From Citromicrobium sp. (lineage in GTDB: Bacteria > Pseudomonadota > Alphaproteobacteria > Sphingomonadales > Sphingomonadaceae): a stretch of DNA of 64,000 bases. Both the position numbers and the translations under genes were made by a program. Shown here in pieces: positions 24,772-30,988 of the stretch. The notes beneath the pieces were generated by a model. The model did not search any database. It was not told the origin of the DNA and saw only the letters and a list, made by a program, of their open reading frames with translations. The stretch lies in the NCBI GenBank assembly GCA_002729695.1, contig PBYQ01000027.1, forward strand, positions 1 through 64,000. The letters are read 5' to 3'. The first letter of the stretch is position 1; each line of letters starts with the position of its first letter.

Positions 24772-25512
24772 TCAGGTGAGGCGCATCAGTTGCGCGCCGC
24801 TTTCGTCGAGGTCGCGCGCGGTCGACACGAGCTTGGAGCGCATGGCGAACAGCCGCTGCTCCTCGATCATGGCGACCAGCACTTCGGTCGGCTTGACATT
24901 CGATTGTTCGAGCTTGCCGGTGTGCACCCGCGCTTCCTCGTCGGTCGGCAGGATGCCGCCGCCTTCGACGCGGAACAGCCCGTCGAGGCCCTTGGCGATC
25001 GGCGAACCGTCCCAGCTGGCCAGCTTGATCCGGCCGACTTCGGCGGGCGGCTGGTCGGGCGCATTCGGATCGGTCCGCGTGACCGTGCCGTCCTCGGAAA
25101 TGGAGATGCGGCCACCCGGTGGAACCGTAATCGGTCCCGTGTCCCCCAACACCGGGTGGCCGTCTCCCGTCACCAGCAGCCCCGTGGCGCCGAGCGAGAG
25201 ATCGCCGCGCCGCGTATAGGCTTCGGTGCCGTCGTCCGCTTGCACTGCCATCAGCGATTTGGTCGCCATGGCAATGTCGAGTTCGCGACCGGTTTCGATG
25301 AGTTCGCCGCCGCTCATGTCCGCCCCGGTCACGCGTGCGGTCTGCATCGCGCGCGCTTCGTTGGGGTGGCCTTCGATGGTGACGGCACGCTGCTCGATCA
25401 GTTCGGCGCGAAAGCCGATCGTGTTCGAGTTCGCCATGTTGCTGGCGATCGCGCGCTGGCGATCCATCGAGGCCTGCATCCCCGACAGGGCAGTATAGAT
25501 GAGGCGGTCCAT
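24772..25512 (-). CDS. flgF: Proximal rod protein FlgF
   Basis: The 246-residue protein fits FlgF. It starts MDRLIYTALSGMQASMDRQRAIASNMANSNTIGFRAE. It ends with LEQSNVKPTEVLVAMIEEQRLFAMRSKLVSTARDLDESGAQLMRLT. It is part of the rod between FlgC and FlgG. It follows flgE by four bases and precedes flgG by 34 bases. Confidence 0.95.
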   Translation of the reverse strand: MDRLIYTALSGMQASMDRQRAIASNMANSNTIGFRAELIEQRAVTIEGHPNEARAMQTARVTGADMSGGELIETGRELDIAMATKSLMAVQADDGTEAYTRRGDLSLGATGLLVTGDGHPVLGDTGPITVPPGGRISISEDGTVTRTDPNAPDQPPAEVGRIKLASWDGSPIAKGLDGLFRVEGGGILPTDEEARVHTGKLEQSNVKPTEVLVAMIEEQRLFAMRSKLVSTARDLDESGAQLMRLT

Positions 25513-25516
25513 CTAC

Positions 25517-26326
25517 TTAGGTCCGCAGGTTGATGACCGTCTGCGAAATCTGGGTCGCAGTATCGATCGCCTTGGCGTTGGCCTGGAAGTTGCGCTGGGC
25601 GGTGATCAGGCCGACCAGCTCTTCCGCGATGTCCACGTTCGAACGTTCGAGCGCACCCGAAAGCAGCGCGCCGTACTGGCCGTTGCCCGGTTCGCCGTAG
25701 CTCGCCGCGCCCGAAAAGCCGGTGGCCTGCCAGTTGGAAGAGCCGACCGCCTTGAGGCCGTTGGGCGCCATGAAGGTTGCCAGCGCGACCATCCCGACCG
25801 GTTCGACCGACCCGTCGGCGTAGGAGGCGCGCACGACGCCATCCTTGCCGACCGAGACGCCGGCATAGTCTGCGCCTGCGGCGTTCTGCGCAGGGATTTG
25901 GATGCTCTGCCTGGTGTTCGCCGTGGTGTCGCCATTGGCGTCGACCGGGTAGACCTGCAGGTTGTTGCCATTCGCATCCACGATCGAGCCGTTCTCGCTG
26001 ATCGAGAACGAGCCCGCGCGGGTGTAGAGCGTTTCGCCGTTTTCGCCGCGCAGGGTGAAGAACCCGTCGCCGGTGATCGCGATGTCGAGCGCGGAGCCGG
26101 TCTGTTCGATCGGGCCGAGCGAGAAGTTCTGCGTGACCGCCTCTACCGAAGCGCCGATGCCCTGCATCACGCGCGGGTTCGACAGCGCCGAGCCGGCGAC
26201 GATTTCCGAGAACGAGGCGCGCCCGCGCTTGTACCCGTAGGTTTCCGAGTTGGCGATGTTGTGCGCGATCGTCGAGAGCGACGACTGGGCGTTCTTCATG
26301 CCGTTGAGCGAAGTGTAGAAGGACAT
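25517..26326 (-). CDS. flgE: Flagellar hook protein FlgE, unusually short
   Basis: The 269-residue protein starts MSFYTSLNGMKNAQSSLSTIAHNIANSETYGYKRGR and ends with ERSNVDIAEELVGLITAQRNFQANAKAIDTATQISQTVINLRT. The gene order (flgD before, flgF after) says FlgE. E. coli FlgE is 402 residues, so about a third of the usual protein, the outer D2-type domain, is missing, leaving only D0 and D1. It could be a minimal hook protein, or a rod-type FlgF/G-like protein with the real hook gene elsewhere. Confidence 0.85.
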   Translation of the reverse strand: MSFYTSLNGMKNAQSSLSTIAHNIANSETYGYKRGRASFSEIVAGSALSNPRVMQGIGASVEAVTQNFSLGPIEQTGSALDIAITGDGFFTLRGENGETLYTRAGSFSISENGSIVDANGNNLQVYPVDANGDTTANTRQSIQIPAQNAAGADYAGVSVGKDGVVRASYADGSVEPVGMVALATFMAPNGLKAVGSSNWQATGFSGAASYGEPGNGQYGALLSGALERSNVDIAEELVGLITAQRNFQANAKAIDTATQISQTVINLRT

Positions 26327-26342
26327 TGGTGCGACTCCCTGG

Positions 26343-26648
26343 TTATGCGTCGTTCGCGGGCTCGGTTTCGCCCGGATTCTGGGCTGCGATCAGTGCGTCG
26401 AGCTTCTCGACGATCTTCCCCAGCGTTTCGTTGGTTTCGGCGGTGCCGGCGAGCGAGGAGAACTGCGCCATCTGGGCCAGCATCTCCTTGTTATCGACCG
26501 GATCGAACGGGTCCTGCTGCTGCACCTGCACGGTCAGCAGGCGCAGGAAGTCGGCCTGGCCCAGCTCGTCCATGCCGCGGCCCTGGTTCTGGTTCGTCGT
26601 GTTCGAGGCGGAAGCCGCGCTCGCAAAGGGATTTACGCTGCTAATCAT
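26343..26648 (-). CDS. flgD: Hook-capping protein FlgD, short form
   Basis: A 101-residue protein with the N-terminal hook-cap motif GQADFLRLLTVQVQQQDPFDPVDNKEMLAQMAQFSSLAGTAETN, typical of FlgD. The folded C-terminal part found in longer FlgD proteins (about 220 residues in E. coli) is absent. The tail is acidic. FlgD guides FlgE assembly. The short form fits with the short FlgE encoded next to it. It overlaps flgC by four bases. Confidence 0.88.
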   Translation of the reverse strand: MISSVNPFASAASASNTTNQNQGRGMDELGQADFLRLLTVQVQQQDPFDPVDNKEMLAQMAQFSSLAGTAETNETLGKIVEKLDALIAAQNPGETEPANDA

Positions 26649-27055
26649 TTCATCCTCATCGTTTCGAGCATCAGCTGCTTGGCGGTGGACATGGCTTCGA
26701 CCATGTTGCTGTACTGGCGAGAGGCTTCGAGCATCTCGATCATCTCGGCGTTCTCATCGACCGGCGATTCCCACACATCGCCGTTTTCGTCGGCGAGCGG
26801 GTGGTTCGGATCGTGGCGGCGGATAGGTGCGACGTCGGCCCGGACGACGCCATCGACGCGGACCGAGCTGAGACCGCTCTGGCGGTCGAGCTCTTCGGAA
26901 AAGACGGTGCGCATCGGGCGATAGGCTTCGTCCGCGCTGCCCGCGACGCTGCCCGCATTGGCGAGGTTCGACGCGGCGGCGTTCATGCGGACCATTTGCG
27001 CGGACATCGCGCGGTAGCCCATCTGGAACATGGTCATGGGGCCACTCATCGTCAT
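26645..27055 (-). CDS. flgC: Proximal rod protein FlgC
   Basis: A 136-residue protein with MGYRAMSAQMVRMNAAASNLANAGSVAG at the N-terminus and the FlgC-type tail SPVDENAEMIEMLEASRQYSNMVEAMSTAKQLMLETMRMK. The usual DPNHPLAD motif is present. FlgC is part of the proximal rod. The ATG overlaps the flgB stop (ATGA). Confidence 0.96.
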   Translation of the reverse strand: MTMSGPMTMFQMGYRAMSAQMVRMNAAASNLANAGSVAGSADEAYRPMRTVFSEELDRQSGLSSVRVDGVVRADVAPIRRHDPNHPLADENGDVWESPVDENAEMIEMLEASRQYSNMVEAMSTAKQLMLETMRMK

Positions 27056-27399
27056 TCGCCCCTGATCGCGCGGGTGACGGTTTCGACGCGGCCGCGCAGG
27101 AAGCCGAGCGTGGCGGTGTAGGCGACCGCATTCTCGGCGAAAGCGGCCTGCTCGGTCGCCATCTCCACGGTGTTGCCATCGAGGCTGGCCATGGTCGGGA
27201 TGCGATAGACGGTCGCGCGGCTCGCCGCGTTCTCGGAATCGTTGCCGCCCAGACGCTCGGCAAGCGCGGCACCGAAATCGATGTCGCGCGCCTTGTAGCC
27301 GGGCGTGCCTGCGTTCGCGATGTTGGAGCCGAGCACGTTCATCCGCTGCGCGCGGACTTCCAGCGCTGCTCCATGAATGCCGAAAAGGCCTTCGTTCAT
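27052..27399 (-). CDS. flgB: Proximal rod protein FlgB
   Basis: A 115-residue protein with LFGIHGAALEVRAQRMNVLGSNIANAGTPGYKARDIDF, the classical rod-family N-terminus. FlgB is the first rod subunit. I selected the ATG at 27397-27399 because GGAG lies about ten bases upstream; the ATG three codons earlier has that motif directly abutting it. It heads the flgBCDEFGHIJKL-motAB block and has a sigma-54 promoter 52 bases upstream. Confidence 0.95.
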   Translation of the reverse strand: MNEGLFGIHGAALEVRAQRMNVLGSNIANAGTPGYKARDIDFGAALAERLGGNDSENAASRATVYRIPTMASLDGNTVEMATEQAAFAENAVAYTATLGFLRGRVETVTRAIRGE

Positions 27400-27450
27400 T
27401 GCTCTCATCTCCGCCAAAGAATTACGGACGTTCGTATGCCCCGGTATGTA

Positions 27451-27466
27451 AGCAAGGGGCGTGCCA
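27451..27466 (-). promoter_or_regulatory. Sigma-54 promoter of the flgB operon
   Basis: Minus strand TGGCACG-CCCC-TTGCT, a complete match to the sigma-54 consensus TGGCACG-N4-TTGCW, with GG and GC at the right spacing. It lies 52 bases before the flgB start, which suits a transcript through motB. The activator is probably the FlbD-like protein at 14621-15907. Confidence 0.8.
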
Positions 27467-27557
27467 AACTGCATTAGCGCGCGGAATTGCGTGATTTTGC
27501 GCATGGGGCGGCAAGCAATTGCCGGTGGGCGGCAAAAATCCGGCGCTTGGGGGTGAA

Positions 27558-28295
27558 ATGTCGCCGACACCTGCCGTTCTTGAGGGCGTGAACACGATTA
27601 CGACTTTGGCGGGCCAATGGTTCGACCCAGCATCGCTGGGTATTGTGCTGGGCGGGACGATCCTGGCCACCCTGCTGCGGTGCGGGCTGGCGGAAACGCG
27701 CCTCGCGCTGGGCAAGATCGGGGCGCTGGCGACCAGGCCTTTCGATCCGGCAAAAGCGAAGGCAGAGCTTGCCCACCAGCTTCGCGGGATCGAGAGCGAC
27801 GGGCTGTTGCGCGCAGCACCGGTCCATTTCGGCGACGGCGAGTTCGACTCGCTGTCGGATGCGCTCGCCAACCGTCGCTCGATCGAGGGCTTGCGTGCCG
27901 AACACGAAGACTACATGCGGCAAAGGACCGAATCCGCGCGCACCGCGACGGACGTGCTCGGCCAGGCGGCAGAGCTGGCCCCGGTGCTGGGGCTTGCGGG
28001 CACGCTGATCGGCCTTGGCATGATGCCGTCCGATCCGGCGGGCGGAAGCATGACCGGCGCGATCGCGATGGCGGTGATCACGACCTTGTATGGGCTGGCC
28101 GCGGCCAATTTCCTCTTCAGTCCGCTCGCCGCCGCGATTCTGCGCCGCTCCGCGCGTGAAGAGCGCGACCGGCAGGCGGTGCTCGACTGGCTCGAAACCG
28201 GCGTGCGCAAGGCGGCAGCCTATGGCCGCGCGGACCGGACGAAGGGCGCACAGGTCGCCGAATTGCACACGGCACAGCTGCGGAAAGCGTCGTGA
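27558..28295 (+). CDS. Reduced MotA/PomA-like stator protein
   Basis: The 245-residue protein has hydrophobic segments at about 20-40, 140-160 and 165-195. The last two, LAPVLGLAGTLIGLGMMP and AIAMAVITTLYGLAAANFLFSPLA, match the channel helices of PomA-type MotA proteins. The expected first transmembrane helix seems to be missing; the segment FDPASLGIVLGGTILATLL corresponds to TM2. I chose the ATG at 27558 with GGGGGTGA upstream; an earlier in-frame start adds 13 residues. It overlaps the next gene (GTGA) and diverges from flgB. Function as a stator is inferred. Confidence 0.7.
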   Translation: MSPTPAVLEGVNTITTLAGQWFDPASLGIVLGGTILATLLRCGLAETRLALGKIGALATRPFDPAKAKAELAHQLRGIESDGLLRAAPVHFGDGEFDSLSDALANRRSIEGLRAEHEDYMRQRTESARTATDVLGQAAELAPVLGLAGTLIGLGMMPSDPAGGSMTGAIAMAVITTLYGLAAANFLFSPLAAAILRRSAREERDRQAVLDWLETGVRKAAAYGRADRTKGAQVAELHTAQLRKAS

Positions 28296-28726
28296 GTATG
28301 CGCGGGCTCAGCGGCTGGCAGACGGCGCTCGCCGACCTGTCGCTGATCCTGTTCGCGGTGGTCGCGGCGGCCTATCGCGATGACCCGACAGAGGCCGAAC
28401 GGGCCGACCAGGCGGCAGAAATCTCCCTCGGCCAGCCGATGGCCGTGTTCCGCCCCGGCGGCGATGCCGACCTGACGCGCTGGCTCGGATCGCAGGACCT
28501 GGGGCAGGGCGAGGTCGCCACCGTGGTCGTGCGGCACCGCCCCGGTGCGGCAGCGGCTGCCACGCGCGAAGCGGCCAATCTGGTGGCGCAGATCGAGGCT
28601 GCCGGATATCCGGCAAGGCTGATGGTAGAGCCATCGCCGCAGCCCGAAGTGCTGGTGGTGATCGCCTTCGATCAGCGCGGCGGCACTGAGATTCAGGATG
28701 GCACGGAAATTGCAGTAACGCGGTAA
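28292..28726 (+). CDS. Minimal MotB-like protein without an evident peptidoglycan-binding domain
   Basis: The 144-residue protein begins SMRGLSGWQTALADLSLILFAVVAAAY. The pattern W9..A-L-A-D15 followed by a hydrophobic helix matches the MotB motif WKVAYAD, so D15 could be the ion-carrying residue. The rest, about 110 residues, is not a recognisable OmpA-like domain. It resembles one small alpha/beta unit. The protein overlaps the MotA-like gene by four bases and precedes flgA. ExbD/TolR-like assignments are possible because they share the topology. Confidence 0.6.
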   Translation: MSMRGLSGWQTALADLSLILFAVVAAAYRDDPTEAERADQAAEISLGQPMAVFRPGGDADLTRWLGSQDLGQGEVATVVVRHRPGAAAAATREAANLVAQIEAAGYPARLMVEPSPQPEVLVVIAFDQRGGTEIQDGTEIAVTR

Positions 28727-28781
28727 GACCAGAGCCAGGCCCCGTGCCTGTCGTTCCCATCCTTGCCGGAGCACTGCGACC

Positions 28782-29291
28782 ATGCCTTTCAAACCTTCGA
28801 TCATCGCCACCGCGCTGCTGTGCGCCGCCGTTCCCGCCAACGCGACCACTCCGATGGACCCGGCGCTGATCGACCGGGCGGTGATGGAGTTTACCGGGGC
28901 GGCCATCGGCCAGCCGGGTGGCGCGCGCTTGCCGGTCGACCGCCGGATGCGGCTGAACGCCTGCGGCATGCCGCTGCAGATCGACTGGTACGGCAAGAAC
29001 CGCGACAGCGTGCAGGTCCACTGCCCTGATGCCGGATGGCGCATCTATGTTGCGATTGCGCAGGTTCCGCAGGCAGACGAGCCGGGGACCGGGGAGATCG
29101 TCGTCAGCCGCGGCGAAACCGTGGCCATCGTGGTCGAGGGCGGCGGCTTTTCGCTGTCGCGCCAGGCGGTCGCGCTCGAAGAAGGGGCGATCGGATCGTG
29201 GATCAAGGTCCAGCCCGCGCAAGACAAGAAGGCCGAGCCCGTTCGCGCCCAGGTGGTTCGCCCCGGGCAGGTTGCCGTCCGCCTGCACTAG
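28782..29291 (+). CDS. flgA: Flagellar P-ring assembly chaperone FlgA
   Basis: The 169-residue protein has a signal peptide (1-21) and a SAF-type domain. The pattern C-P-D-A-G-W-R-I-Y-V, and near the C-terminus GSWIKVQPAQDKKAEPVRAQVVRPGQVAV, fits FlgA. FlgA helps FlgI polymerise in the periplasm. It is shorter than E. coli FlgA (219), with a reduced N-terminal part. It lies 55 bases after the MotB-like gene. Confidence 0.85.
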   Translation: MPFKPSIIATALLCAAVPANATTPMDPALIDRAVMEFTGAAIGQPGGARLPVDRRMRLNACGMPLQIDWYGKNRDSVQVHCPDAGWRIYVAIAQVPQADEPGTGEIVVSRGETVAIVVEGGGFSLSRQAVALEEGAIGSWIKVQPAQDKKAEPVRAQVVRPGQVAVRLH

Positions 29292-29318
29292 GCTCCCAAG
29301 AAAAAAGTTGCCGGCCCC

Positions 29319-29345
29319 TTAAAGTGGGCGCGGGGATGACGTTCT
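29319..29345 (+). promoter_or_regulatory. Putative sigma-28 (FliA) promoter of flgM-flgN
   Basis: TTAAA, 14 bases, GACGTTCT, preceded by CCCC as at fliC. It is 51 bases upstream of the flgM start. A FliA-dependent flgM promoter is known in enterobacteria. Confidence 0.6.
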
Positions 29346-29396
29346 AGGGTATGACCAAGCCGTTCGCACGAACGGAGAGCAGGAAGGACACAAGCA

Positions 29397-29681
29397 ATGC
29401 GAGACATCGGATTGCCGGATATCGGAGGACCAGCTGGCTTGCGTCGCGGCGTCGCGCCGGTCGAGCGCGTGTCCGCTGCGCCAAGGGTGGCCGATCAGGC
29501 CGCCGCACCTGAGGGAATGAGCGCGGTTTCCGCGGTCAACGCCGGCGATGCCGCACCGGTCGATGGTGACCGTGTGGCGCAGATTCGCAAGGCGATCGAG
29601 GACGGCACCTATCCGCTGATCCCGAATGAAATCGCCGACGGCATCATTGCTGCCGGCCTGTTCCAGATCATCGGCGAGTAA
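29397..29681 (+). CDS. flgM: Anti-sigma-28 factor FlgM
   Basis: A 94-residue protein whose C-terminal part (DGDRVAQIRKAIEDGTYPLIPNEIADGIIAAG) matches the FlgM family, including the R-V-A-x-I-R-x-A-I-x-x-G-x-Y pattern. FlgM binds FliA until hook completion allows its export. The N-terminal part is disordered-looking. A good AGGAAGG site lies 12 bases before the ATG. It is followed by flgN. Confidence 0.9.
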   Translation: MRDIGLPDIGGPAGLRRGVAPVERVSAAPRVADQAAAPEGMSAVSAVNAGDAAPVDGDRVAQIRKAIEDGTYPLIPNEIADGIIAAGLFQIIGE

Positions 29682-29692
29682 GGGCCACCTTG

Positions 29693-30013
29693 ATGACGAC
29701 GCGTACGGCCTTGCGGCAAATGCTTGCCCTTCTCGAAGGTGAGCGGCAGGCACTTGCCGCTCTCGATATCGATCGCATTACCAATTGCACCAATGGCAAG
29801 ATGGAATTGTGCGACCAGCTGGACAAGGTCCGGCCCGAGGATCTGGACGAGGAATGCCTCGGGCTGCTCGACGCGGTGCGCCGCCTGAACACGATCAACC
29901 GCCGTTTGCGCAACCTGATCGCCACGAACGTACAGTCTCGGATCGACGCGATTGCGGGTGCGTCTGGCACCTATCAGGGCCTGCCCGGGCACGCATTGCC
30001 GCAGGGATTCTGA
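29693..30013 (+). CDS. flgN: Flagellar chaperone FlgN
   Basis: A 106-residue helical protein with ALRQMLALLEGERQALAALDIDRI near the N-terminus and LDAVRRLNTINRRLRNLIATN further on, the FlgN pattern. FlgN is the cytoplasmic chaperone of FlgK and FlgL. I took the ATG at 29693 in preference to a TTG one codon earlier. It lies 11 bases after flgM and probably shares its promoter. Confidence 0.82.
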   Translation: MTTRTALRQMLALLEGERQALAALDIDRITNCTNGKMELCDQLDKVRPEDLDEECLGLLDAVRRLNTINRRLRNLIATNVQSRIDAIAGASGTYQGLPGHALPQGF

Positions 30014-30038
30014 CCCCCGGCGCTATCAGCGCCCAAAC

Positions 30039-30054
30039 TGGCACGGAGCTTGCT
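30039..30054 (+). promoter_or_regulatory. Sigma-54 promoter of the transglycosylase-flhA-fliA operon
   Basis: TGGCACG-GAGC-TTGCT matches the sigma-54 consensus at every position and lies 35 bases before the GTG start of the first gene. It would place fliA under control of the sigma-54 class. Confidence 0.8.
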
Positions 30055-30088
30055 TAACACTTCCGGACGATAACTTCCGGGAGGTCCT

Positions 30089-30988
30089 GTGCCCACCGCC
30101 ACTCAAGTATCCGGCGTTCCAGTCGCGAATGCCCAGCCCGTACGGGCCGACGTACGCGGAGCGATTGCGCGCGCGTCGGAGAGTACCGGCGTGGACTTCG
30201 ACTACCTGCTGGCGCAGGCGCGGCTGGAATCGGGTCTCAATCCCGATGCGAAGGCCCGCAGTTCGAGCGCGACCGGGCTGTATCAGTTCATCGATTCGAC
30301 ATGGCTGCGCACGATGGACCGACACGGCTACAAATACGGCTATGCCTGGGCGGGCGACGCGATCGGCCCCGGCGGCGGTGTCGCCAATGCCGGCACGCGC
30401 GAACAGCTGCTGTCGCTGCGCTACGATGCCGATGTTTCCGCCCTGATGGCGGCGGAGCTGGCGCGCGATAACTCGGCGGGGCTGAAGGGCTTTCTTGGCC
30501 GCGACCCCGAACCGGCAGAACTATACCTCGCTCACTTCCTCGGCCTTGGAGGCGCGCAGACGTTTCTTGGCGCATACCGCACCGATGCAGGCCAGTCCGC
30601 CGCGGCGCTGCTGCCGAAGGCCGCCGGTTCCAACCGGGCGATATTCTACGAGAACGGACGCGCCCGCTCGGTCGCGGAGGTCATGAGCCTGCTGCAGACC
30701 AAGGTGGCCAACGCGATGGGCCAGGATGGCGGAATGCCGTTCGCACCCGGCGCAGGCGGGATGACCCAGGAATTCGCGCAAGCGCGCTACGCCAGCACGG
30801 CGATGATGCCGCGGCAGACATCGCGGATCTCGGCGGTCACCGCGCCAGAAGGGCTGCCGGCGCGCCCCTCGATGGCGGAAACCCTGCGCGCGACCTTCGG
30901 TGCCACCGGCGCCGACAACGACATCGGAGCCCGCGCCCGCGCGCGGATCGACCAAGCCTATAGCAAATTCGAGGTATTCGGCCTGTGA
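30089..30988 (+). CDS. Flagellar lytic transglycosylase (SLT family)
   Basis: The 299-residue protein starts at a GTG with a GGGAGG site before it. The catalytic part is near the N-terminus: LLAQARLESGLNPDAKARSSSATGLYQFIDSTWL, with the SLT motif E47-S48 and the Gly-Leu-[YM]-Q-F signature. No signal peptide is evident, as for substrates exported by the flagellar apparatus. It probably cuts peptidoglycan for rod passage, replacing the missing muramidase half of FlgJ. Its stop overlaps the flhA GTG. Confidence 0.85.
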   Translation: MPTATQVSGVPVANAQPVRADVRGAIARASESTGVDFDYLLAQARLESGLNPDAKARSSSATGLYQFIDSTWLRTMDRHGYKYGYAWAGDAIGPGGGVANAGTREQLLSLRYDADVSALMAAELARDNSAGLKGFLGRDPEPAELYLAHFLGLGGAQTFLGAYRTDAGQSAAALLPKAAGSNRAIFYENGRARSVAEVMSLLQTKVANAMGQDGGMPFAPGAGGMTQEFAQARYASTAMMPRQTSRISAVTAPEGLPARPSMAETLRATFGATGADNDIGARARARIDQAYSKFEVFGL

